A DNA stretch of 64,000 nucleotides, from NCBI RefSeq assembly GCF_000725285.1, contig NZ_CP007161.1, forward strand, positions 1,163,911 to 1,227,910, in the 5' to 3' direction. The notes beneath the pieces were generated by a model. That model ran no database searches. It had not been told where the DNA came from and saw only the letters and a list, made by a program, of their open reading frames with translations. Both the position numbers and the translations under genes were made by a program. Of this stretch, positions 52,731 through 61,269 are shown in pieces. The stretch comes from Virgibacillus sp. SK37 (GTDB taxonomy: Bacteria; Bacillota; Bacilli; Bacillales; Amphibacillaceae). How positions within the stretch are numbered: the stretch's first letter is position 1; each line of letters starts with the position of its first letter.

Positions 52731-53554
52731 ATGTCATATCAAGTGCTAACAGATACGGATGTTTTACGATTAACCGAAATGAAAACCATCATTGGTGCGA
52801 TTGAACGGGTTTTTCAGGAAAAAGCAAATGATACACTTGTGTCGCCTCCACGTTTCCAATTGGAGGCACCTAATGGAAATCTGGTTTTCACTGCCGGTGC
52901 AGCAACCGGCAGTGAAAAAGTGACAGGTTTTCGGGTTTATGATACCTACCCCAATGAGGATCCAGGTCATGAACAGTTGGTATCCGTATTTGATTCAGAT
53001 ACAGGTGTTTTCAAAGGTATAATTATTGGCAATTCACTTGGTACAATTCGCACAGGGTACGCGATGTAAAGCAAATTTTAGTTTATAGTCGCAATGAACA
53101 AAATCGCACCAAATTTGCTGAAGAAATGTCTGAGAAATTAGGGATAAAGGTTTCGTCTGTACATTCCGCAAAAGCCTGTGTTGAAAATGCTGATATAGTT
53201 ATTTGTGCAACAAATAGTTCCTCACCTGTTATTGAATTGGATTGGCTCAAACAAGGTGTTCATATCAATACGATTGGTCCGAAGTCAGAAAACAGGCATG
53301 AGTTACCGCTAGAAGTAGCAAGTCAGAGCTCTATAATCACGACAGATTCGCTGGAGCAGTTAAACGACTATTCAACACCACATTTTCTTGCAAATACACC
53401 TTATGAAAATAATATTATCCAATTATCCGATATTGTGGCAGGAAAAAGAGCTGCTAGAAACTCAGATAATGATATGACTTTGTTTTGCTCCGTGGGACTC
53501 TCTGGCACAGAAGTAGTTGTTGCCAATGAAATTATGAAATTAGCTGAAAAATAA
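52731..53554 (+). pseudogene. Ornithine cyclodeaminase/mu-crystallin gene with internal deletion
   Basis: The first part (to 53069) has the N-terminal domain up to GTIRTG. The second part, from about 53070 in another frame, continues VKQILVYSRNEQNRTKFAEE, then ICATNSSSPVIELDWLKQGVHI and KSENRHELP to 53554. Between them the NAD-binding GxGxQ segment of about 30 residues is missing and the frame shifts. The enzyme cannot be functional. Confidence 0.8.
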
Positions 53555-53575
53555 GTAGGGAAAGGGAGAGATCAT

Positions 53576-53971
53576 TTGTCAAAAGGGGTGCTTCACCATA
53601 TCGAAATATATGTTTCTGATTTGAAGAAATCTGTTGAGTTTTGGGGGTGGCTACTCAAAGAATTAGGGTACAGCTCCTATCAAAAATGGGAGGCTGGACA
53701 AAGCTGGAAGATTGAAGATACCTATATTGTTTTTGTACAAACAGAGGAAAGCTTTCTGGATGTCCCCTATCATAGAAAGCGGGTAGGATTAAATCATGTA
53801 GCATTTCACGCTGATTCCCGACAACACATAGATGAGATGACTGAAAAACTAAAAGATAGAGGAGTCTCCATACTATATCCGGACAAGCACCCATTTGCTG
53901 GCGGAGATGACTATTATGCTGTTTACTTTGAAGACCCGGATAGAATAAAAGTAGAGCTTGTAGCACCTTAA
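53576..53971 (+). CDS. VOC/glyoxalase-family protein
   Basis: The 131-residue protein begins LHHIEIYVSDLKKSVEFWGW and ends YYAVYFEDPDRIKVELV. His7-like, His in LNHVAFHAD and Glu near the end are the metal positions of the fold. The TTG start follows GGGAGAG. Metal-dependent isomerase, dioxygenase or resistance protein; substrate unknown. Confidence 0.88.
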   Translation: MSKGVLHHIEIYVSDLKKSVEFWGWLLKELGYSSYQKWEAGQSWKIEDTYIVFVQTEESFLDVPYHRKRVGLNHVAFHADSRQHIDEMTEKLKDRGVSILYPDKHPFAGGDDYYAVYFEDPDRIKVELVAP

Positions 53972-54089
53972 CTCAATCGATAAACCAGGATCTAATCAGA
54001 ACAAATTTCAGATTATTAAAACATATAGCTTTTTGCAATGTTAATTATGCCAAAGTTATATCAAGTCAAAAATCTACAGGTAACGAGAA

Positions 54090-54272
54090 TTAGATGAATT
54101 ACAAACTATATAGGGCCACATATTAAATAATTTAGAAGGATACAATTTCATTTGGGAAAAATTGGAGTGTATTGCGTTTTATACAGATGACATTGAGGAA
54201 TCAATAAGCTTCTATCAATTACAGGAAAGGACAACCAACAGTGGACGCTTTATAAGTAGTACAAGGGTATAG
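54090..54272 (+). pseudogene. Fragment of another VOC-like gene
   Basis: A frame with one stop reads ELDELQTI, then HILNNLEGYNFIWEKLECIA and FYTDDIEESISFYQ, as in the start of a VOC module. It ends after 50 codons at 54272. It has neither start codon nor second module. Confidence 0.35.
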
Positions 54273-54278
54273 TATAAT
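54273..54278 (+). promoter_or_regulatory. -10 box of the small basic protein g
   Basis: A consensus TATAAT lies 60 bases before the ATG at 54338. The -35 region is not clear. Confidence 0.4.
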
Positions 54279-54337
54279 TATTATATGAATGCATAGTAAT
54301 AAGATTAATAAAATAGGCATTCAGGGAGGCATCTTGC

Positions 54338-54469
54338 ATGGGAAAGCTATCGAAATTAATAAAGCTTGCGAATGATCCAAAGGTAAAAAAGTTAATTAGA
54401 CAGGGAAAAGAAAAAGGTATTCCAATGGTCAAAAAGGAAATGGAAAAAAGAAAAAGCAAATCCAAGTAG
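54338..54469 (+). CDS. 43-residue basic protein
   Basis: The ATG follows AGGGAGG. The product GKLSKLIKLANDPKVKKLIR plus a lysine-rich end is a soluble helical protein with net positive charge, possibly nucleic-acid binding. No family recognised. Confidence 0.6.
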   Translation: MGKLSKLIKLANDPKVKKLIRQGKEKGIPMVKKEMEKRKSKSK

Positions 54470-54692
54470 GTTTTCCGGTAGCATTAGACACCAAATTCTT
54501 GTATCTGTCTATAATTATTATAGTAGTAAGATATAGCTTCATATCGCGCCCACAGTCTATCATTGATCTCACGTACTGCATGTGGTTTGATGGATGGTAA
54601 CGTGCATTTTTCATTGTTGTGATGTTAGGCAATACAAATAGGGACAGTCGCTTGTACTAAAAAAAGCGGCTGTCCTATTTATTTAGTTATGA

Positions 54693-56183
54693 CTAGAGTC
54701 CAGTGTTTATCGGACCATACAAAAGCTCTAATTGTTCCCGTGCGATCTTTTCGTCGTTATAAGGGATCCATTCCGTGTCGATCAATAAAGTTGTTTCATG
54801 CCCCTTGTCCGTCAAAAGGATAGTATCCCTTGACTCTGCAATTTGGATGGCATGCCGGACAGCTTCAGTTCGATCTGGAATAGTGATGTAATTCGTATGC
54901 TGCATTCCTTTTTCAAAATCAGAAACAATCTTGCTCGGGATTTCTGTGCCTGGATTATTGACGGTGATAATGACATAATCAGCCACTGAGGCTTTGGCGG
55001 CCATAATTGGGCGTTTTGACGTATCTCGATGGCTTCCTCCTGCAATCAATACAATTAATCGACCTTTTTTGTAAGGTATAACACTATGAATAGCTTTTTC
55101 AATCGCGTCCGGCGTATGGGCATAATCGATATAGACAGTTGGCCCCGCTGGATAATCCAGTTTTTCCATACGTCCTTTCACAGGAAAGACGAAGGATAGC
55201 TTTTTAATAATCGTGTCGATCTCATGTCCGCTGGCATAAAGAGTAGCGACAGCCGCTAATACATTATAGACATTGAATTCTCCGATGAAGTTCGTTTTGA
55301 CTGGGAAAATGCCTTCAGGTGAATGGAGAGAAAATTCAGTTCCATGTTCGCTACAGCGGATATGGGCAGCATAAAAATCTGCTTCCTGAAAAATACCATA
55401 ACTGATGACTTCAAAAGGCGTCATCTGTGAAAACCGCCGGTACCATGGATCATCTGCGTTTAATACCACATATTTGGCTGTTCGTAAGTTCTGGCCAAGC
55501 TGGGCAAAAAGCAGACCTTTTGCATGTCCATAGCGTTCCATTGTTCCATGGTAATCGAGATGGTCTTGGCTGAGATTGGTAAAAACGGCAATGTCCATAT
55601 CAATTCCCCATACCCGCCCATGGACCAGACCATGTGAGGAAATTTCAAACGTCATTGTTTCACAGCCATGATCCAAAGCCTGCTGAGCCATTTCCAAATT
55701 TGACAGGATATCACTTGTCGTATTTTGTGTTGGAATAAATTTCTCATCTATATAAAAGCCAAGTGATCCACAAGCGGCCGATTTATAATTGGAAAGCAAC
55801 AATAGATCATGCACTAAATGGGATACGGACGTTTTGCCGTTCGTTCCGGTGATTCCAATGGACAAAAGGCGGGAAACGGGGTAATCAAAAAAATGATTAG
55901 CCAAACGGGCCATGACTTTTGCCGAGTCTTTTACAATAACTAGAGCCACTTTTGAAAAGTCGATGGTGATAGCTTTTTCAGCAATAATGATTTTAGCTCC
56001 CCGACGGATCGCTTCATCAACGAAATCGTGACCATCCACGGTATGGCCGGTGATGCAAATGAATAGATTACCAGGTTCCACCCTTTTTGAATTCATCTGT
56101 ATACCTGTAACTGTAAGAGGGAGCTCGCCTTTTATGGTTTTAATTTTTATAAGTTCTATTAATTCTTCTGTATTCAATGCCAA
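54693..56183 (-). CDS. MurE-like Mur ligase with atypical specificity residues
   Basis: The 496-residue protein has all three Mur ligase domains: N-terminal UDP-binding (GIQMNSKRVEPG), central ATPase with GITGTNGKT (110-118), HGTMERYGHAK with the carbamylated Lys222, and a C-terminal domain with GGSHRDTSKRP. MurE adds the third residue to UDP-MurNAc-L-Ala-D-Glu. The meso-Dap signature DNPR is N409-N-P-G412 here, and the Gly of GKGHE is Asp459. It lies outside any cell-division cluster, so it is probably a second, specialised ligase. Short Mur-type spacing suggests it is monocistronic. Confidence 0.9.
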   Translation of the reverse strand: MALNTEELIELIKIKTIKGELPLTVTGIQMNSKRVEPGNLFICITGHTVDGHDFVDEAIRRGAKIIIAEKAITIDFSKVALVIVKDSAKVMARLANHFFDYPVSRLLSIGITGTNGKTSVSHLVHDLLLLSNYKSAACGSLGFYIDEKFIPTQNTTSDILSNLEMAQQALDHGCETMTFEISSHGLVHGRVWGIDMDIAVFTNLSQDHLDYHGTMERYGHAKGLLFAQLGQNLRTAKYVVLNADDPWYRRFSQMTPFEVISYGIFQEADFYAAHIRCSEHGTEFSLHSPEGIFPVKTNFIGEFNVYNVLAAVATLYASGHEIDTIIKKLSFVFPVKGRMEKLDYPAGPTVYIDYAHTPDAIEKAIHSVIPYKKGRLIVLIAGGSHRDTSKRPIMAAKASVADYVIITVNNPGTEIPSKIVSDFEKGMQHTNYITIPDRTEAVRHAIQIAESRDTILLTDKGHETTLLIDTEWIPYNDEKIAREQLELLYGPINTGL

Positions 56184-56767
56184 CCATCCTCTTTATTGCG
56201 ACTTAAGCAAAACCTTACGTTTATATAGGGAATTATAGCATTATTCAGAAGGCTATCCAATTTCCAATCAATTAAGATTAGTTTACATCAGAAGTATAAT
56301 TCTGAAACTTATTCGGCCAAACATGACAGTGGGACCGGATAGCGAGGAAACCTGGAAGCAGGGCCAAAATTATTGATAATGATAAGAATGGTTAACTCCT
56401 TGGGGAATGAAAATATGTGTCCAACCGAGGTAGGCTCTCGCTTTTATATTGGGAGTTTGTAATCCAATTCAATTGTCTTGTATAGCAATGTTAGGATTGG
56501 TTAGTACTGTAATTATTTCGGATTTCCTTGCCTTTAAAAGAATCTAAATAAATTTGACACAGGAACAATGTTAGGGGTCTTTGTTCTTTTAAATAGGTAC
56601 GGCTTCATTTTGAAATGAACCGAAATTATTCTTATTTAATTGAAACTTTAACATTTTTGGGACGTATTTTATATAGATTAATCCTGAATAGAGGCATTTA
56701 GGAAAACGAATAGTTGAATTAAAAAGTCAAAGTTTCTATGTGATATTTGTATTAGAGGAGGGCTTTT
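56184..56767. other. Stretch of 584 bp without an intact gene
   Basis: The only recognisable piece is a 68-bp fragment of the MarR gene's 3' end (56328-56395). The remainder is AT-rich and structureless to the eye. Confidence 0.6.
56328..56395 (+). pseudogene. Duplicated 3' fragment of the MarR gene
   Basis: GTGGGACCGGATAGCGAGGA and following bases match 52144-52215 almost exactly, with a deletion of about ten bases inside (CAGG.GCCAAAATTATTGATAA). Confidence 0.75.
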
Positions 56768-57331
56768 TTGAAAAGGTTAGTAATTATTACAGTAGGTAAG
56801 ACCCATAGCGGAAAAAGCACATTTGCTAGAGATTTAGAAAAAAAGTTGGATAATTCTTTTGTTATGGACCAAGATAACCATGCTGAATTTATAAATGCCT
56901 ATTACAAAAAGCTGCAACCTAAATCAGGAACTAATACTCTTAAACATTCTATTTCAAATTTAATTGTTGATTATGCTAAAACGCACACTGATTTTCATAT
57001 TATTGTTAGTAATTCAAATCTCTCTAAAAAAGGAAGAGAGTATTTACTTGAAAAAATTTATCCCAAAATCGAGTTCGTACGTGTTTTGGTTCATTTTGAT
57101 ATCCCAGATAAAGTTCTATTTAAGCGTGTCATAAATACTCAACGCAGTACATCTATTTTAAGGTTTGCTTCTAGTTTTGAAGAAGTGCTATTAAGGCAAC
57201 AAGCTGACTCTCAATTAAAAGATGTTGTTGACCCAACAGAAGGGGAAGCAGAGTATTTATTCAAAATTAAAGATAACAATGAAGTTAATTCTGTAATAAG
57301 AGAAATTACTAATATTTCAAAATGTCTATAA
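56768..57331 (+). CDS. P-loop kinase-like protein (zeta-toxin/AAA_33 type)
   Basis: The 187-residue protein has Walker A VGKTHSGKSTFA (about 9-20), SFVMDQDN as the substrate Asp region and IIVSNSNLSKKGREYLLEKI. Arg residues in RVINTQRSTSILR may form the lid. It fits small-molecule or nucleotide kinases of the AAA_33 group. TTG start after GAGGAGGG. Substrate unknown. Confidence 0.82.
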   Translation: MKRLVIITVGKTHSGKSTFARDLEKKLDNSFVMDQDNHAEFINAYYKKLQPKSGTNTLKHSISNLIVDYAKTHTDFHIIVSNSNLSKKGREYLLEKIYPKIEFVRVLVHFDIPDKVLFKRVINTQRSTSILRFASSFEEVLLRQQADSQLKDVVDPTEGEAEYLFKIKDNNEVNSVIREITNISKCL

Positions 57332-57464
57332 CAGGTTCCAATTTCGGTCTTAGCTAGAGTGAACTTTTCATCAAAATGTTGTTCCCCAATCGAATGCGAT
57401 AGTAGCACTTAACATTGAAAAAGACCAAATGTTAGCACAAAAAATTACGAAGGAGCGATTGTTC

Positions 57465-57691
57465 ATGCCAATTCAAGTATTTTTTGTTTGGTTAATTGGA
57501 TTGGTCTTTATATATTTTGGATATTTAGTTTTTTCTAAAAGGCATCTGGTTTACTTGATTATTTTTCAAAGTTAGGTATAACAGCAGAAGATAAAAGGTC
57601 AGCCAAGTTCTTTGGAACATTTATCGCTATTATAGGTATTATCTTTATGATATTACCCTTTATCTTAGGTATTGAGAATATGAATCTGTAA
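57465..57691 (+). pseudogene. Frameshifted two-helix membrane-protein gene
   Basis: An ATG after AAGGAGCG starts PIQVFFVWLIGLVFIYFGYL, which stops at 57575. The next frame continues SGLLDYFSKLGITAEDKRSA, then a second helix, and ends ENMNL at 57691. One indel near 57543 joins them. Confidence 0.55.
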
Positions 57692-57763
57692 ACAATTAGG
57701 AGTAATATAGAGATAAAATGAGTCGAGAGAATAAATTCTGAGGATGTTTTAGGGAGTGATTTC

Positions 57764-57907
57764 TTGAAGGGAATTATCGATAACAGAGGGGAAGAGCATG
57801 AGCTGCTACTTATAATCGTTACTATTTGTTCTTTAATCACTTTAAAGAAAATTAAAAGACTAGAACGGTATAAGAAAAAGTTGGAAGGTACCTATAAGCA
57901 CTTTTAA
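57764..57907 (+). CDS. Small helix plus basic coil protein, paralogue of 18643-18804
   Basis: The 47-residue product has a hydrophobic segment (13-25) followed by LKKIKRLERYKKKLEGTYKH. AGGGAGTGAT precedes the TTG. It is of the same design as the protein at 18643. Confidence 0.6.
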   Translation: MKGIIDNRGEEHELLLIIVTICSLITLKKIKRLERYKKKLEGTYKHF

Positions 57908-58036
57908 CATATATAATTATAGAAACGACCGCGTTATCTACCAATGATATGTTGGTATTGGGCCAGTCTTGTGAGATAATTGACGAAATTAGCATAGAAT
58001 AAAATTAACACATTAATTTAATGAAGGGGTGGTAGT

Positions 58037-58210
58037 ATGTTACAAAAATATTTTTATGGCACATTAGCAATATTGGGTTTTATCACTTTGTTTGTAGTTG
58101 ATATTACAATGATTGTTCCACTAACCACAAACCCGATAATTGTTTCAGCAGTCGTATTTGTGTTCTACCTGTATCTTTCATATCTCATTATATTCCGTAA
58201 AATAGTTTAA
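58037..58210 (+). CDS. 57-residue two-helix membrane protein
   Basis: ATG after GGGGTGG. Helices at about 9-28 and 34-52. A perfect hairpin follows. No family recognised. Confidence 0.65.
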   Translation: MLQKYFYGTLAILGFITLFVVDITMIVPLTTNPIIVSAVVFVFYLYLSYLIIFRKIV

Positions 58211-58218
58211 ATCAACCA

Positions 58219-58245
58219 GGCACTTACAGCGAATTAGTAAGTGCC
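58219..58245 (+). terminator. Hairpin after the small membrane-protein gene
   Basis: GGCACTTAC and GTAAGTGCC are a perfect 9-bp stem with a 9-base loop, followed by GTTTA. Confidence 0.6.
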
Positions 58246-58366
58246 GTTTAGTCTCAAGAGCCAGATTAAAAATGAGAACTAACAATATACATAAAATCAC
58301 AGTTGCCAGTGTGTCAACCTTCTTATCCACCCGAAAAATTAATATGCAAGGAAGGGGGGAGTAAAA

Positions 58367-58675
58367 ATGCCTGCTTGTCAGAACTGCAAAAACAAATGGA
58401 GTTGGAAACAAACGATCAAAAAAACTACTACCTTAGACCCCGCAATGATCTGCCCTTACTGTGGAAAAAAGCAATACCAAACCCAAAGGTCAAGAACAAA
58501 ATGTGCGTTATTAACTCCTATCATTCTATCACCTTTGCTAATCAACATCTTCTACGAACCAGGCATCTATGTTTTGATAATGCTATTTATTTTCTTCCTT
58601 TTAGCTATGTCGCTATTCCCGTTTTTAGTTGAGCTAAGCAGTGAAGAGAAATATATTAATTTCTTTGAGAAGTGA
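58367..58675 (+). CDS. cxxc_20_cxxc-type zinc protein with membrane helices
   Basis: The 102-residue protein starts PACQNCKNKWSWKQTIKKTT and has MICPYCGKKQY: two CxxC pairs about 20 residues apart, the defining feature of this Bacillus family (TIGR04104), followed by two helices and a charged end. Probably a membrane zinc-ribbon protein of unknown role. GGGGGGAG is upstream. A truncated relative lies at 37210. Confidence 0.88.
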   Translation: MPACQNCKNKWSWKQTIKKTTTLDPAMICPYCGKKQYQTQRSRTKCALLTPIILSPLLINIFYEPGIYVLIMLFIFFLLAMSLFPFLVELSSEEKYINFFEK

Positions 58676-58708
58676 AGATGGCTAATAACAGATAGTATGG
58701 GGGGGTAA

Positions 58709-59725
58709 ATGATGAACAAGTTACTCGTAGTTCTTTTATTTATATTTTTGGTAGCGCTTACTGCTTGTAGTCATGATTCGGACAAAACAAGCTCTCCACA
58801 TGAAAAAGCTTTAGAAGAAACAGACGATAGTGCAACCAAGGAAGAAGATACAACAAAACAAGAAGTTCCAAGCTCCTTTTCATTTACATACAAGGATCAA
58901 CAATTTGAAGTTGTTTATTATTACAAGAACTTTCTAGAGTATATCGAAAAGGCAGAGAAGCAACCGTACAATTTAAATGGGTTATATATAGAAACAATTA
59001 TTAATCCAATAGCAGAGGAGAAGGGGGTGCGCCTGTCAAAAGGGTGGGGTTTCGGTACACCTACACAACCGGATCTTTTAGCACAATACCTGCAATCATT
59101 AATTGAAAACCAAGATACTGTCCATGAAATAATTATTGATTCCTTAAAAAAGTCAGCGGATAAGCTCCAGCCAGGGGCGGATAAATATGTATATGTATTC
59201 CCTGCAAATCCGGATGACAACGATGGTATGAAAAGAATGGAGGGGGTAGCAGCTTCGGCATGGAATGAGAACTTTTTTGCCATTCAAATCGCTCCTCCTT
59301 ACTTTGAAGAAAGGAGTTTAAAACAGGCAGTTGCACACGAGTATCATCATACCGTCTTTTTTGAGAATAATGAATTGGGTTATACCTTATTAGAATCCAT
59401 CCTGATTGAAGGGAAGGCAGACACGTTTGCAAAAATAATATATCCAGATATTCATATGCCATGGAGTAATTTTTCTTCGGAGAAAAATGAAAGTCAAACA
59501 TGGAAAGTGCTTAAGGAAAATATGACCTCCACTATGCCTTCCACTCAAGACGAATTTTTCCTTGGGGAGCCAAGTAAAGGGATACCTGAATGGGCGAATT
59601 ATAAAATGGGGAACAAAATAATGGAGAGCTTTATCGAGAAAAAACCGAATGTTTCGATTGAAGACTGGACCAATATGCCAGCAGCTGAAATTCTTGAGAA
59701 AAGTAAGTATGCAGAAAAGCATTGA
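58709..59725 (+). CDS. Lipoprotein with DUF2268 zinc-protease domain
   Basis: The 338-residue precursor has a signal peptide with lipobox LTAC (Cys20), then an acidic Ser/Thr/Glu linker (21-55). The domain contains AVAHEYHHTVFF, an HExxH zinc site at 210-214, and the third-ligand candidate Glu234 in ILIEGKAD. DUF2268 proteins are predicted Zn-dependent proteases. It should act outside the membrane. The second lipoprotein gene starts 20 bases later. Confidence 0.9.
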   Translation: MMNKLLVVLLFIFLVALTACSHDSDKTSSPHEKALEETDDSATKEEDTTKQEVPSSFSFTYKDQQFEVVYYYKNFLEYIEKAEKQPYNLNGLYIETIINPIAEEKGVRLSKGWGFGTPTQPDLLAQYLQSLIENQDTVHEIIIDSLKKSADKLQPGADKYVYVFPANPDDNDGMKRMEGVAASAWNENFFAIQIAPPYFEERSLKQAVAHEYHHTVFFENNELGYTLLESILIEGKADTFAKIIYPDIHMPWSNFSSEKNESQTWKVLKENMTSTMPSTQDEFFLGEPSKGIPEWANYKMGNKIMESFIEKKPNVSIEDWTNMPAAEILEKSKYAEKH

Positions 59726-59745
59726 TTGATAGAGGGGGCATTTTT

Positions 59746-60303
59746 TTGAAAAAGACTATACAGTTTTCTATTTTGATATGTCTTATTCTTCTGGCAGGGT
59801 GTAGCAGTATGTCAAAATATGATGATAATGAAGTAGCAGCCATTATAAAAGAACAGGAGATTACAGTGGGTGAGCTGCGTTTTTTATACCCTGACGATAA
59901 AGCACTAGATTATCTGGATTGGGCTATAAAAGTTGAATTGGTAAAGCAAGAAATAGAGGAAATGAACGTTGATATTTCTGACAAGTTAAGTGTTGGTGAG
60001 GACGATGACTGGTTTGGTCAACTTCCACCTGAAAACACAGAAGATCAAGGCGGAAAGCAAATTCGTAAGTTTGCTGAGTCACAAGCAAAAAAGCTAAATA
60101 TGAAGCCTGAAGAATTTCAAAAACAATATGCCAAGATAATCAATGAACAAAATGCCTATATGGTTACTTATTTAGAAGAAAAGACAGGAATTGAAAACGT
60201 TGAGGATGAAACAGCAATGGAGGAATTAAATGAAAAAGGTGATGCTTTACTGGAGGAGTTGGTGAAAGAAAATAAAGATGAAATAGAAGTGTTAATCCAG
60301 TGA
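59746..60303 (+). CDS. Lipoprotein, SurA/PrsA N-terminal-like
   Basis: The 185-residue precursor has lipobox LLAGC (Cys17 or so). The mature part, EQEITVGELRFLYPDDKALD and helical VELVKQEIEEMNVDISDKLS, is like the SurA N-terminal helical domain without a parvulin part. The TTG start at 59746 follows GAGGGGG. It is probably cotranscribed with the DUF2268 lipoprotein, and the two may cooperate. Confidence 0.82.
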   Translation: MKKTIQFSILICLILLAGCSSMSKYDDNEVAAIIKEQEITVGELRFLYPDDKALDYLDWAIKVELVKQEIEEMNVDISDKLSVGEDDDWFGQLPPENTEDQGGKQIRKFAESQAKKLNMKPEEFQKQYAKIINEQNAYMVTYLEEKTGIENVEDETAMEELNEKGDALLEELVKENKDEIEVLIQ

Positions 60304-60367
60304 TCTTTCTAACGGTTGGGTGCACTTCCGTAAGCCAATATCGTATAGGGAAAATGTAGGTAAGCAG

Positions 60368-60399
60368 AAGCCGATTTCTTTTATAAGAAGTTGGCTTTT
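60368..60399 (+). terminator. Intrinsic terminator after the lipoprotein pair
   Basis: AAGCCGATTTCTT and AAGAAGTTGGCTT form a 13-bp stem with two wobble or mismatch pairs and a 4-base loop, followed by a run of T. Confidence 0.85.
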
Positions 60400-60498
60400 T
60401 TATATTTCATGTAATATTTATCTTGTATTTTAGCAAGTTTAAATGTAAGATTAATATAACAATATGTTAGATATATATTCCATTGTGTAGGTGAGTAT

Positions 60499-60693
60499 AT
60501 GGTAAGTAAAATGAAACTGGCTAGAGTAGAAGCAGGCCTAACCCAGGCACAACTTGCAAAGCAAGTAAATGCGACAAGGCAAACAATTGGATTAATTGAA
60601 AAAAGAGAATACAACCCCAGTTTGAATTTGTGTATTGCAATAGCCAAAGCATTAAATAAAACATTAGATGATTTATTTTGGGAAGGTGATTAA
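60499..60693 (+). CDS. XRE-family transcriptional regulator
   Basis: The 64-residue HTH protein reads MKLARVEAGLTQAQLAKQVN and ATRQTIGLIEKREYNPSLNL. It is of the same type as the regulator at 42741 and likewise is followed at once by a membrane-protein gene. TAGGTGAG precedes the ATG. Confidence 0.9.
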   Translation: MVSKMKLARVEAGLTQAQLAKQVNATRQTIGLIEKREYNPSLNLCIAIAKALNKTLDDLFWEGD

Positions 60694-61173
60694 ATGATAC
60701 ATTCATTTTTAAATGTTTTTTTACCAGAAGATGAATATAAACGTTTACGGGTTTTGTATTTTATGGCTGAAGCAGCATTTCTAATTGGTGCACTATTGAC
60801 GTTGGGATCTGCTTTAAACAATTACTGGTTAGAGTGGAATTTTGGAGCAACTGAAGTAACTTTTATTCTCATGTTGGTTCCAATGTTTATGGCGGGATAT
60901 ACATATTTTCGATACATCTTCTCAGGAATAGAACATACAGAAGTATCGAATAGCCAAAGCTATAAAAAGGAACGGCGTGTTGCTATCAAGCATGCTTTAT
61001 CAGTTGGAGTTATATTTTTTATCCTTCTCCTCATCGTTAAAGGGATTCCGAGCAACTATGGTGAGGGAATCGATCTGATTGCTCTTCCGATAGTTTTCAC
61101 GCTTTTATATTTCCTTTTCGATTTAATTTCCCTAAAGCGTTCTGCCAAGAAAAATACTGATTTAGAGGATTAG
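60694..61173 (+). CDS. Membrane partner of the XRE regulator
   Basis: The 159-residue protein has four helices (about 22-42, 52-72, 98-116, 124-145) in two pairs split by YIFSGIEHTEVSNSQSYKKE. It begins directly after the regulator's stop (GATTAAATG). It resembles DUF3278-like proteins of short Xre pairs, but the family is not certain. Confidence 0.78.
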   Translation: MIHSFLNVFLPEDEYKRLRVLYFMAEAAFLIGALLTLGSALNNYWLEWNFGATEVTFILMLVPMFMAGYTYFRYIFSGIEHTEVSNSQSYKKERRVAIKHALSVGVIFFILLLIVKGIPSNYGEGIDLIALPIVFTLLYFLFDLISLKRSAKKNTDLED

Positions 61174-61185
61174 GTCATCAAGCAT

Positions 61186-61232
61186 AAAAATAGAGAAATG
61201 GATGGTATATACCCATCCATTTCTCTATTTTT
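61186..61232. terminator. Strong bidirectional terminator
   Basis: AAAAATAGAGAAATGGATGG and its complement (61210-61232) form a 20-bp perfect stem with a short loop. It serves the XRE operon and the convergent MerR gene. Confidence 0.95.
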
Positions 61233-61269
61233 ATAGGACAGGCGAAAAGAACTGCCGTGTGAAGCACCA

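Noticed and set aside
53655-53966. Minus-strand frame of 103 codons over the VOC gene
   Set aside because: It is the antisense shadow of a clear VOC-family gene.
58921-59722. Long minus-strand frames over the DUF2268 lipoprotein
   Set aside because: They are shadows of the plus-strand gene, which has signal peptide and zinc motif.
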